A stretch of 53,434 bases of DNA from IMG/VR virus record IMGVR_UViG_3300006923_002342, positions 1 to 53,434 of that record; one strand, written 5' to 3'. Both the position numbers and the translations under genes were made by a program. The DNA is from a virus. This document shows, in pieces, positions 9,301 to 20,200 of the stretch (positions within the stretch are counted from its first letter, which is position 1; each line of letters starts with the position of its first letter). The notes below the pieces were generated by a model. That model ran no database searches. It saw only the letters and a list, made by a program, of their open reading frames with translations, and was not told the origin of the DNA.

Positions 9301-10193
9301 GTATTTGGAAACGCTTGTCTTATAAGATAAGGATGTTGAGATCGTGGAGCAGATGGATCATGAGTGGTGCCTCCCATGTATTTTCCATCACTAAAATGGA
9401 CCGGACCTGTCCAAAGTTTGTCGGTTTTGGCCAACTCATCTCCGTTTTGAGTTGCTTCAAAAAATACATATCCTTCTTTAACCATTTTATTATTACGATA
9501 AACTGCGTCTGAATTGACTTTGCTGATCTGTTGGGAACCTTCCGGGTAAGCGGCTGGGCCAAATCCAAAATGTCTAGCCAAATTATCTAAATTAATACTT
9601 GTCCACACAAAATATGCCAAATCAGTTGGCTCCGCTGGTAAATTTGTGGAATGATTTGCAATTCCTGGTCGCCATTGAGCATCAGAAGATAAAATGGTCT
9701 TGCTTATGCTTTTAATTGCATTACCCTTTGCATCAAACTCGGTGATACAGCGACTTATATCATCGCCGGTTCCGAACTCTGACAAATCTAAAGACATATA
9801 AGAAATGCCTGGGCCAGTTATGAGTTGTGCTTGGTCAGTATAAATATTTTGGGAAACCACTTTACCAGACCATTCTCTCACCGAATCTGTTGTATAAGCC
9901 TGAACAATATTTACTTTTATATAATCTTTTAAACTATCTCCGTTAGGAAGGGTACGTGACGAAAACCACTGAGAAGTTCCACCAGCCCCCAAGATATCTT
10001 TGATGGTTAATGCTAATTCAACTTGTAAACTTCCGTCACCACGGGTAACGATGCCCTCGCCAGGATAATCAATATGAGGATTTATCTCATTTTTAGTATA
10101 TCCAGTGTTACTCCGCAAAATAATATTGCTGATATAAACATTTGGGAGAAATTCTCCAACAGTTTGAACTGGATTTATAACATAGCTTGTCAT
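6369..10193 (-). CDS. Large virion structural protein with low-complexity C-terminal tail, 1274 aa
   Basis: A large, probably multidomain tail or baseplate protein with no recognised family signature. Residues 1 to about 1160 are ordinary globular sequence without membrane segments. The last 108 residues or so are low complexity, rich in Pro, Ala, Thr, Gln, Ser and Gly. They include a pentapeptide repeat SSGQQ (four copies) encoded by 15-base tandem DNA repeats, and end GGGNSGY. Such a tail is likely flexible. The ATG at 10193 overlaps the stop of the 353-residue gene by four bases (ATGA), so translation is probably coupled. The 3' end supplies the Shine-Dalgarno of the next gene. The function beyond virion component is unknown. 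Confidence 0.75.
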   Translation of the reverse strand: MTSYVINPVQTVGEFLPNVYISNIILRSNTGYTKNEINPHIDYPGEGIVTRGDGSLQVELALTIKDILGAGGTSQWFSSRTLPNGDSLKDYIKVNIVQAYTTDSVREWSGKVVSQNIYTDQAQLITGPGISYMSLDLSEFGTGDDISRCITEFDAKGNAIKSISKTILSSDAQWRPGIANHSTNLPAEPTDLAYFVWTSINLDNLARHFGFGPAAYPEGSQQISKVNSDAVYRNNKMVKEGYVFFEATQNGDELAKTDKLWTGPVHFSDGKYMGGTTHDPSAPRSQHPYLIRQAFPNTKIQDFRVVARLDKLELNFATFQNEILQALTKNRRIIDNDSMRFSYFTDINLSRDQNNNCRFMFGLDLRKLVRENTPYSNLFAVRQQDNPPWLREVMNKVQILSMKVYRQRVAGSSETGTTPYYFPGVHIFDPASKLSKFDSALARGQRNTGTPADPKYISFDPTDELIIDAGEISAATGKTFIGDGAASVDGVSTMRQITNIHNNNAQGIYYYTGTDANMFGNSDGYYQYRVELEIEDGVVEFLNEKRAVLLDELKKIKAYYNEGSKTSAVYGSGTEQVANFDPTTNRFTQAFQNSAMGVSWGRSALTGGVGMKYVQILQIFVELSGPEKMNIMNTLNLYVSPKAGNPQGCLAAMNLYDNLITFLNSAIGVQKERGINLPKDTDATNAAGTSNNVFESDVASSTEPSMNTFTISHTFSDYYDANLPLNTGFDFLGADYNGFPKIPTDTGLRVIDSDRWKTSIVSKELTKLFNGVNSRIDLPDFVSDGITPDNTLRRTDFSYLTPAVVYGGADITLPMIGQNTGDAPNISNRDFMNLAAGSLTTITNRITNTNTLQEKVADFLSYNYNLTAIPVPNVSPRLNPPGSITTEGPSSNPIQDYIEGSNAQTHENRKAFDIFWNLISNGVVSEGNRAGVSLPEGSSQKSIGYYNPKLPSGFKDALDKSIPNAADRTVLIQQKLDNLPNVVKALIRFNYENHSLTQGKDFGGGALKGEIDNFLKSEPFESPTLSSKARILFETIGEIQYLDGYKPTKYSLNENEIEEFSSGMPVWKTLDREVYDRVGTKTPANALLCRIRPWESGVFKVQRQSGNDLPTYEEYFILNAGMAPLASPHREAETYTDTIPSSPLDPPESSFPPVYTVATNWVVEEITNNVTAAPPTPPVTTAVPGATGGSFTAANAAQMQQNAVAAANAAGDNSSGAPTAPTLPGAAGSTFAPASGQQSSGQQSSGQQSSGQQSAPTARNPLSGLGTGGGNSGY
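6433..6492 (-). repeat. 15-base tandem repeat coding for SSGQQ units
   Basis: On the plus strand GATTGTTGGCCAGAT occurs three times without a mismatch (6433-6447, 6448-6462, 6463-6477). A fourth, diverged copy follows at 6478-6492. The period is a multiple of three, so gain or loss of a copy would change the length of the linker in the 1274-residue virion protein without shifting the frame. Confidence 0.95.
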
Positions 10194-11251
10194 GAATGGT
10201 CCTTGAGATCTTCTTCGGTGATATCTGTATTATAAATATTACGCGCATCAATTTCTTTCTGTTTGTCTGAATCTTCACAATCCAAAAATCTTGTGGAATA
10301 GATTCCCAATGTCCTATCTGATGTTCTTTCGCAAATAATATCTTTTTCGATCTCGTTATCTACATCAATTTCCAAAAAATATTCTACATATCGAGGATCA
10401 AGTTCATACTCCGACATTCCAGTAATATCAAGTTCATCAATTGGGGAGACATTATCCAATAAGATTCCATCTTTAATTTGTTCAGGATATTTTATAAAAT
10501 AAAGAGGTGTTAATACTTCTCGGATTCCCCCCTTACCATTACTGACTTGTTCTTCGTCTACTTCATAAACTTCTATTTCATACCCTTCTTTTTCAAAATC
10601 TATATTTGCCTCGCTGATATCTAACAATATACCACCATCGTCCGAGAAAACATCAATATACTCATTTCCATAAATTGCAGAATCAGCATCTTCGGCTATT
10701 TGACTTGCGTCAGACAGTTGCTTGATGGCAGTTTTGTAAACTACATTTTCCACTCGGATTTGTGGAGTGTTTAATGCACTTCCAGTTGGTTCTTTTACCC
10801 ATGAGGTGGTTCTAGCAGAACTACTTACTTGCCCTATAAGAAACTGTATATTCCACGAAGGAATATATTCAGAGTTTAAATCTGAAGAACCAATAATGTT
10901 TTGCAAGGCATATTGATTATCCGTAATTGTATCGGGTGGTCGGATGGCCAAATCTTCAAAATATCTCTTTTCCCACTCCGCATTTGAGCGAATTAAAGTA
11001 TTTGCTTTACGGACTTGTGACTCAACTCCTCTAAAGTTATATTGCCCCTCTAATTGAGGTGTGTCTGATTTTATGCGATTTTGTATATCTTTTTGATCTT
11101 GAGGGCCGAAACCATACTCGGAGTCATATAAGATACCATCGTCGAAAAAAGCGTAATAAACTGGCTTAAATTTGCCATTAGAAAGCAAGTATTTGCCATA
11201 CTGTGTTAGCTGTATATCGATGACCTGTTCTTGTTTGTTAAAAAATTTCAT
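10190..11251 (-). CDS. Putative virion structural protein with LTxxG...FK...DD module, 353 aa
   Basis: The N-terminus reads VIDIQLTQYGKYLLSNGKFK and continues YYAFFDDGILYDSEYG. I associate it with a protein found among the structural genes of large marine phages. The order LTxxGxxxLxxGxFK then DDxIxY matches the N-terminus of the 322-residue protein at 2429-3397, suggesting a shared assembly or attachment domain. The rest is markedly acidic (many Asp and Glu), especially residues 200-353, and ends EEDLKDHS. The start codon follows the stop of the 3153-residue gene directly, with GGAGGAGG from the last Gly codons of that gene as its ribosome binding site. Four bases overlap the next gene. Confidence 0.75.
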   Translation of the reverse strand: MKFFNKQEQVIDIQLTQYGKYLLSNGKFKPVYYAFFDDGILYDSEYGFGPQDQKDIQNRIKSDTPQLEGQYNFRGVESQVRKANTLIRSNAEWEKRYFEDLAIRPPDTITDNQYALQNIIGSSDLNSEYIPSWNIQFLIGQVSSSARTTSWVKEPTGSALNTPQIRVENVVYKTAIKQLSDASQIAEDADSAIYGNEYIDVFSDDGGILLDISEANIDFEKEGYEIEVYEVDEEQVSNGKGGIREVLTPLYFIKYPEQIKDGILLDNVSPIDELDITGMSEYELDPRYVEYFLEIDVDNEIEKDIICERTSDRTLGIYSTRFLDCEDSDKQKEIDARNIYNTDITEEDLKDHS

Positions 11252-14200
11252 TTAGCCTCCTCCTAGCGAGTTATCGGACGGGTCGGTGCCCGGATCTTGA
11301 GAGGACGCACCAGCACGTCCACTTTCTGCGCGCTTGGACCCTAGAGAATTATCGGACGATGGTGGATTTTGGGGTGGCGTTGCGGAAACATTACCAGCTT
11401 CCGCCTCTGGTGGTGCTTCGCGTCGGGGTTCGTTGCGCGTGGGCGATGGTGGCGGTGGTGGTGGTCTTCTTCCAAAATTGTTTCCTACCTCTACTTGAGC
11501 TAATTCAATAAGAGAAAAATTGTCATATGGCCAGTTGTAACTGTATTCATATCCAAGGGGATTTATAAAACTATTGGCTTTAAGCGCCATCAGATCTTGA
11601 TACATCAAACTTCTTCCCCCCGTGCTGATTGCTCCATCATCGCTATCCTTGGTGGTTGCCCAATAGTTTATTGCGGCTCGTTTCTTAACTTTAAATACCA
11701 TCCAACGTATCTCGGCCTGTGCCGGGAGCGGTCTGCCCCCAAAGAACTCATAGTTTTTCATTTCGTGTGAAATACCTTGTGAGTCTAATTCGGGAGTCAT
11801 AGCAATTTTTGGCATCACGCCTTGCCAAATATCTTTAAGATCATCGCGATCTAATTCATGTTCAAATTCTATCATATACATTACAAATGGTTCGATATCA
11901 CTATATCTGTTAAAATCTAATTCGGGTGGTAAAATATATTTTTCCATCATTTCTGACAATATAGAAACAGAAGTGTCTCTCACTGGTGCGTCTAATCCCC
12001 AAGTCGCTAAATCAGAACCCGGACCACCACCGCCCAACATAACAGTTCCAGGAATAGCAAAACCACTATTTAATTTGTTGGTCCTCGTGTTTCTAAAAAG
12101 ATTTCTTGACGCTCGTTTGCTCTCCCCCCCCATAGTAAAGAAATACTTGCCCATAATTGGCGAATGAACAGTTTTAGACATGCCAGAATTTGCGTATACT
12201 CTGCGTGTACTAAAGGGAATAGCCACAATCGCTTCTGAAATCATCTTGGTATGTGCCAGTTGACCGATCTTTCTTTTGAGTGCAAAGGCAGTGTTTGCGC
12301 TGCTTATGCCCGTGGCGGCAAGATCGACTTCATCGCACGGGGCATTGGCAGTGCTTAAGCCTCCGGGTGATAATGCGATGGGGCTTACTCCCTTAAACCA
12401 TTCTGTCATATCCCTAAATCTTTCTTGATTCTCCATGACGATGCCATTACCAGCAGGGAGTGAGCTGGAATGTATACCAATAAATAAATTTGGGGTACGT
12501 TCTACTCCAAAGAAAATACCTTTATGATTTTGTGGAACTTCCCCATAACCACTCCACATTCCGCGACCGTAGCCATATTCTGGGGCTTGAGAGCTGGAGA
12601 AGTCTAAAACTGGTGTTTCCATGTAAGGTGAAATCACCCAACGATCCAAGCTCATGTTGGATGGATCTGGAGATAAAATACCTTGTACATTTAAAGATGC
12701 TGTTACATCCATCATGGCTTGATAAGAAAAGTTACTATACCCGAAACGATATTCGTCTGTCTGATTGGGTTCATCAAATTTGGTCCATGCATTCCGGCGA
12801 GGATCATCAACACCCTTAAAACTCATCGTCATACGATTCATCACTTCAGCCCATCGAAATCCAAGACCACCACCAGCAGTTTGGGCGTCTTCAATAGAAG
12901 CGGTAAACATAAGTCGTACTTTTGCTTTTCCATAAAAATATGGAGGAGTTACTGGTGCATATGAAGGATCCCCATCGCGTAAAGGCACGGTTCCCCCTCC
13001 AGCTTGCCATGCCGAAGAAGACGCGGCATAAGTTCCTCGATTGGCATTCCACCCAGGACCAAAATATTTACCGTTATATGATCCAGTTACTCCTGCGCCG
13101 GGTGGACCCCACACAGTTCCAATGCGTAAAGATTCTGATCCAGATGTGTTGGGATTAAGTGGGTTCTTGGCATTGGTTGGATAGGAAGAACTGGCAAAAA
13201 ACGGGAAGCTCGAAGACACATATCCATTAAAATAATCCTGCACCATTATAAGTTCATCATTGGGAGCATTGTTGGTCTTTTCAATGTATGCATCCATTAC
13301 ATAAATCTTTCCAGCTTCCACTTGTATATCACCGGCTGGTCGAGATTCTATGGATTGTAATTGTGAATCCTGTAAAAAGAAATTTGGAATCTCAGCTAGA
13401 TAATTATGCATCGCACTAGAGTATAAATCAGTCGTGGTTTCCTCTGGGTGTGATGGTGAGAATTCAGCGTAAGGGAACCTCATTGGTTCTCTATCCGGTT
13501 GAGAAACATAATAGCTTGGAGCATTGTGTAATAATCGATGAGTGCCATCCGATTGAGAGTGCGGCACATATTGCAACGGATTTAACAGCGATTTAAATGG
13601 AAATCTTGTGTCGGGATTGCGAACATTGTATTCATATCCCGGATACTCATCTACTGATACAGTGGCGGTGCTTCCGGTAAACACTCCCCAATCCACTGCT
13701 ATTCCGGATTTAATAGTGTTATACAGAATACCGGGAGCAAAGAAAGGTTGCAACAATGCTTGCATCGCCAATTGATCAGAACCCGACTGAACCCTTGCGG
13801 TTGGTTCTGGGGCTGAGTTCGATGCAGATAATGCCCCTCCTCCAAGATGTGGTCCAAAAGTACCAGAAAACAAACTCACCAATTGTGTGGTTCTATCGGC
13901 TGGATAAAATCCCTTATAAGGCAACAATTTTTTAACGGCGCTACAATTAATGGCAATTTTGTTGAGTTTATAATCTGCTGCGAAGGTTCCAAAATATTTC
14001 TGAAAATCACTAAACGAATATTCTTTAAAAAAGTTCTCATCAAACCCGCGCTGGTTGCCAGGGCTCGTATGAGTCAAGGCACTGGAAGTCACATTACCTC
14101 CGTCAAGTGATAAAAATTTATCATTTTGTGCTCTGAAATTGTTCCCCGCAGTGTTTACATAATATTCCATATTATCTGAAATTTTAAACTCTGGCAATAT

Positions 14201-17200
14201 AGTGCGGGTCTGGGACAACCCTCTAATATTTTCAGCGTAGGCTTCATAAGAATCATACCAAGGATCTTTACCAGCGTCTATGTTTGTGCGCCATTTCATT
14301 CCTTTATTAACAGAGCTTAATATTTGTTGAATGTAAGAGGCTGATGTTGCACTCCATGGTCCCCATTGGGTCCAAAGAGTGTTGTTTGGTGCCTGACTAT
14401 AAAGAATAGCATCACCAATACTTGGCAACCAATAATAAAAAGCAGAAGCAGATGGGTTTATATATAACTGGTGTAAGTATGAAGTCGGATTAATGGATCC
14501 AGTTACTCCACCAAGCATTCCTCCGATACGAGCAGTGTTGATAGAATTTAACTCTCCGGTATCTAGACCATTATTAAGAGCAAACGAGGAGGCACCCGAT
14601 AAGCTTGAAACTGTAACTGCCTCATGTCCGGGGTTGACCGAAGGAGGGTTATAGACGATAGGTTCTCCCCCAAAAGGCCATACACTTCTGGCCATACCAT
14701 CGGCGTTTCCGCAGGAATTGCTTATTGTAGTTTGAAAGCTGGGGTATCCGGGACTCACAAAGGACGGAGCCATTTGTGGTAAATATCGATTTCTTTCATA
14801 ATAGGCGGTTTTCCAAAAGGTTCTTCTAACATTGGGGGCGCGATCAATACCATTATGCCCAATAGACAATGAAGCGGTGGGTGGAAAACCTGGGCTGTAA
14901 TTATCAATAACGGAGGCGGTTTCAGCATATCGAGTGCGTGAGCGAGTTTTGCCAAGACCTGTATTAGCAGAGCGCGGATATGAAACTTCCGCATATGTTA
15001 AACTGTGGAAATCAGTATTATAATCATCTGATTCAATTAATTTATTGTATATCTGTGCATCTGTTTTATTATTTATGCCACCCAAATATTCACCAATTGA
15101 TTTAACGGGATTATTAAACGGCAAGCCCCTTTGAGTCCATAGGCATAAATTGTTCCCAAAAGAATGTTGTAATTGAACATCCGTTAGTTCACTGATAAGC
15201 GGACGAAACTTAAAGGTGACTGGTGGTTCCGTATAATTTATAATGTTATTGGGATCGGTTCGGGGATCAAAATAGGTCGCGGGCAGGTTTGAACCAGAAC
15301 CATGGGGAACAGTTACAATTCCGCGCTTTGATCCAACAGAAAGAATGTTGTTTTTCTTGTGAAATCTTGGAACTGGGGTGTCACCGGCTCTTAAATGCTT
15401 CCAAGAAGGGTGCCCATAGGGACCATTAACATTGTTAAAATATGCGTTAATGGTAGGAGCAATTACTCCATCGGTATAAAACTGGCTTCCGGGGGATATA
15501 GTGTTGCTTGACTCCGTTAATTGGGTTCGGTAATAGTTTGAAAACGTCCGGTCGGGATTATAAAAAGAATACTGTGCAAAATTGACAGTAAAAATATCAG
15601 TATAAGGTTGCCAAATACTCGCTGTCGCAAGTTGAACTACCGACGCAGTCATAGAAGTTGTCCCAGAAGGAACAGAAAACGGCACTAACCCGCCTGCATC
15701 ATGGCAACCTCCAACATAACCAAATGGTTGGGTTTTATCCCTATTATAAGAATCCGCAATCCACTTATATTGTAATGTACTTTGTGGAATATCATGTTGA
15801 ACAAACCAATTGTCATAATTAACGCTTGTTGTGAGTTGAGTGGAAGAAGTTCCAATTAAAGCACCCACTGTTACAGGATTGCGATTCACTTTGTGGTAAG
15901 CAGCAATAACATTATTATATCCAAACGGGTTTACGGTATGTTCTGACGGAACTGTGCCGTCACCAGGGCTTCCAGTGGGAGAAATACCAAATTGCCCACA
16001 ATGTTCTGTCAACCAACTGTCAAGGGCTTCTCTTACCATTAAGTTGCGATAATTTAATTCATTGTAAACTGAAAATTCTTCAGCATTAACATCCAAACAA
16101 CCGCGTGAACTAACTTCAGGGCCACCAGGAGCATTAAATCTTTCAACAAAAATCGATTTATTGGTGCCTGTCAAATCAAAACGGGGAAGTGCATAATCAA
16201 TTGCGCCGCTAAAAATTCCTGTATCCGAAGACGTTGGTGAGAATCCTCCATTCGCAATGAAGTAGCGATTGTTCAAACTTCGACCAGAAGTTTGCAGAAT
16301 TTCATATCCAAAGCGATAATTCCCAGCAACTGCTGATGATGTTCCCCACTTAATATTGGCAATATTTAATGGGCGCTTGGCATAAGCGTCACGTATCATT
16401 GTTGCACGAGGTTGGTGAGCTGTGCGAGAACCAATGGTTAAAGTATTAGATGCTAGAGTAAGATTCCAAGCTTCTGGGCGAGTTGCGGTAGTGTCAGTTG
16501 CGGCAGAATTAATATTAATGTGTCTATGCTGACGACCACCAACGTGATGCTGCGTGAACGGTCCTTGAATCGGAATACCTTTGTCGTCTCCGTAAATATC
16601 ATCATGATAATTATCAATTGCTGTTTTCGTTCGAAAATTGGTTCCAACATCAGCCGCATAACCAGTTGTGACCGAGGAACTGTAAAGGCTAAATGGTGCA
16701 AATATATTACTTTTACCGCTTGTATAACCATAAGGTTTTTCAGAATTGGTAACTTTTGCATCTAACTTAGTTTTGGAATTGGGAATAATTACATCGTTGC
16801 AACCTTTTTCGCCAGGAATACTTGAGGCAGTTATAGTTAATTGTTCTGATGAATCAAATTTAAGAGACTCGTGAGTGTATTCTACCGTTTTATTTTTAGC
16901 AAAATTAGATCCTCCATGAATTACTGGCTGCTCATCCACATCAAGTCTGTAGATTTTTGTAAAGTTGCGCACAGCATATGCTTGACCTTCGTAAGTTGTT
17001 GTGGTAGTGGTTGAATTACGAGAAACAGCCAGCGTTGGGCCGGAGCCACTTCTGAAATCATTAGCCAGACGTATTGTATTTCTTTGAGCATTGACCGATG
17101 CATCGCCAGAAGTAATATTTGTATTATTTCTATCAGCGCGTTCCAACCACCACTCGCAGTTAGAGCCTGTGGCCGAGTTCGGAATTGGAGCCGTTCCTCG

Positions 17201-20200
17201 TTTCCCGGAATATAGCATTTCATTAATCCCGAATACTCCAGCTTCGGGGAGACTTTGATTTTGATTTTTCTTCTCTAAAGACGGAAATTTAGATTGATAT
17301 TTATTTCGCTCAAGCACATGACTTTCAACCATTGTGCGGAGATTTTCGGAGAATCGGGCTGAACCAGGAACTAATTGTTGCAACATTACTGATAATGCAG
17401 AGTCCAACCATTTAAAATATTCAACAAATTTTTCTAATTCAATTGTGTTTTGAACTCTCTCAAAGTACAATTGACGCAATTTCTGCATATCTTTGTATTC
17501 TGATCGGTAACGATTTACTGGCTGACCAATTAGATTATTAAAATCTACGATTGTTCCAAAAATGTTTATCATTTCTCTTGAAATGATATTATACATGCTC
17601 TTTTCAAAGGCGAAAAAATATTGTTCAGGGCGCGAATCTTTGGTAAATAACTTATTCTGTCCCTCGTCAACAAGGGAAACCATATCAGAACTATTAATAA
17701 TTTCCGGAGGTTGTTGTATTAGAGTGTGAACATATCTTCGATCAATGGAGGAAGTAGAATTGGTTAAGAATCCATATCCCTTTCCTGTATGTTGATATTG
17801 TCCAATTGGTCCAAGCCACCCCCATCGTGAAGTGTAATCATTAGAGCCGGAAGATGCAACTGAAGTATCTTGAACGGTGAAATTACCACCGGCATCAGAA
17901 CTCGTTACATTCTCAAAATCCCAATTTAATATGAGTGTCTCTAATTGAGGAATCGCTTTAACATTTTTACTGCCGAGCTTTGCACCTTCTTCAGTTAAAT
18001 AAGCATCACGATATGGATTTGAAGAACCAAAATTGGTAACATCTTTGGCATGAGCAGCCAAGGTTCCGCTGGATAAATAATCCATCCATACGCGCAGTGA
18101 AGTTGACTTGGTATTGCTCCTTTGTAAAATAGTTCCAGTGGTATTGGTTCTATGTGCCCCAACAAAAAACCTTTTATTAGCTTTCAAGAAATTTTGAGCA
18201 TTCGCCGAACTAATTGAAGCAGTTACAAGAAAACTATTATTCAATACATCTAATACATAATTATAACCAGAAAACTCAACATCATACTGCCCCACAGAAC
18301 TTCCTGACACACCAGCCGCTAGCGGGTACTTTTTGGGTTTAATTCTAACTGCCAAATTCCACCGAGAATTATCATAAACCTCTTGAAATACAGAACTTGT
18401 AAGTCTTGGGAACATTCCGAGGCCATCGTTACTACAAGTTAGCTGGAAATATGCTGCCGATCTTCGAATATCTGGGCGGACTGTCTGGACCTGGAATTGG
18501 CCATAATCAGGAGATCCCCAAGCGGTTGAGCCTGCGGCACCGGATGTGTGAGAGCCAAAAACAGAAGCTGTTGGGAATGACGTATTGAAATAATAACTAT
18601 TTCCTTTCTCTGGATCTTTGGGAAAGAACGACTCCAACTCATAAGTATTGCCCCTATATTGGACTTCAGCACTTGAGCTGATATATCCTCGACTATATGC
18701 ATTAGAACTGGCTGTTTGTTGGTATACAACCGCGTCTAAATTATTTTCAGTATAGAAGTTTGCGTATCTTTTTCTTACTGTGGCGTTTTCATAATTATCT
18801 AAAATTTTGTGAGTAATTTGATCGCCATATAAACGAATACTTATCAGCTCTTCATCAACACCAAAACATCTAATAAGATTACGAAAAGACTTCATCGTAC
18901 CTTTGGTTTTATAAATGTTAATTAAATTATTGTAAACATTTTGATAAATGAGGTTTTTCAGTTCATTTACCTTTTCTGTAAAAAGCTTTTTATCATTACG
19001 AGCATCTAGATATTCTAAATCTGTTGCTTTTGTAAAGATTTCGGAAGTTAAAAACCCAGAACCGTCTATCAATCGATTTGAAAAAGGGAAAGGCTTATCA
19101 CTTCCACTAATATAATCTTTGTTTTTTAAAGAAGTAATAGCTTGAGTTTGCAAGTATAAAGTGTCAAAGTAACTTGACATAATCTGTGTCAGTTGTTTTA
19201 ACGCGCTTTTTGAATTATTCTCGTCATCAGCGGTAATCCATTGAGGGAGAGTCCCAAAAATTGAAGAATTGTTTTTTACATCATGTAATTTTCCAAGACT
19301 CATCATTGTGGTCTTTGACGAAGAAACTAGTGGATGTGTTGCATAGAGAATAGGGTCTTGAAATTCATAAGCCGCAGCAGATGCAGACATAATTGCCGAG
19401 CCGGTGTTTCTTGAGGTAACGGTATAACCTTCCCATTGTCCATTTGTAACCCTACCAGCATAATCAACCACTAAAGCATCCTTAGCGTTGACACTAGAAG
19501 TGTTAATTATCCCTTCATTAAATTTATAATAAACACCCAAGTCTACTGGATTTTCATAGGAATATTTAGTAGAAGCTGAGGTCGCCAGCGTTAAATCAGT
19601 ATTTGTACCACCACCGACTTGACTAAACCAATATTGTCCGACCTCTTTTGCAGTTCTTCGCTTTTTCCAAAACCTAAATTCGTCTAAGGAGCCCGAGAAT
19701 TTGCCATCGCCCTGTATTTCATTTCCTCCCGAAACAGCTGTAATAAGGGAACCAATTTGACCCAACATCGAACCTGTAACAGTGCCCATTGTAGTGCCGC
19801 CGATGAGGGTGTAAGTAAGATTACCATTAGTATAAAGTCGGCCAGCCATTTGGCTACCTGTATTTACGAAAGTAAGAGCAAAATGATTCCAAGATCCTGT
19901 GAGAGTAGAACCACTTAAAACAACGCTAGGAATTCCACCAGGTGTAACTCCTTGCCAAGAAAATCCTGCACTTCCTGACAGTAATTCTACATTGAAGTTT
20001 GGATTAACTACGCCACCTTCGGTTCCAGAAATTTCTACACGAAATCGACCATAGCCAGCTGTATCATAAGTTCCACTATTCCATATATCCACAATTACTT
20101 GGCGTCTGGATTCATCGGACGCATTAAAAGTCGATTTATTAAGCCAAAATTCAACAGATAATCCACCGCTACCCTCTAATTCGAGATTGGACAATCCTTG

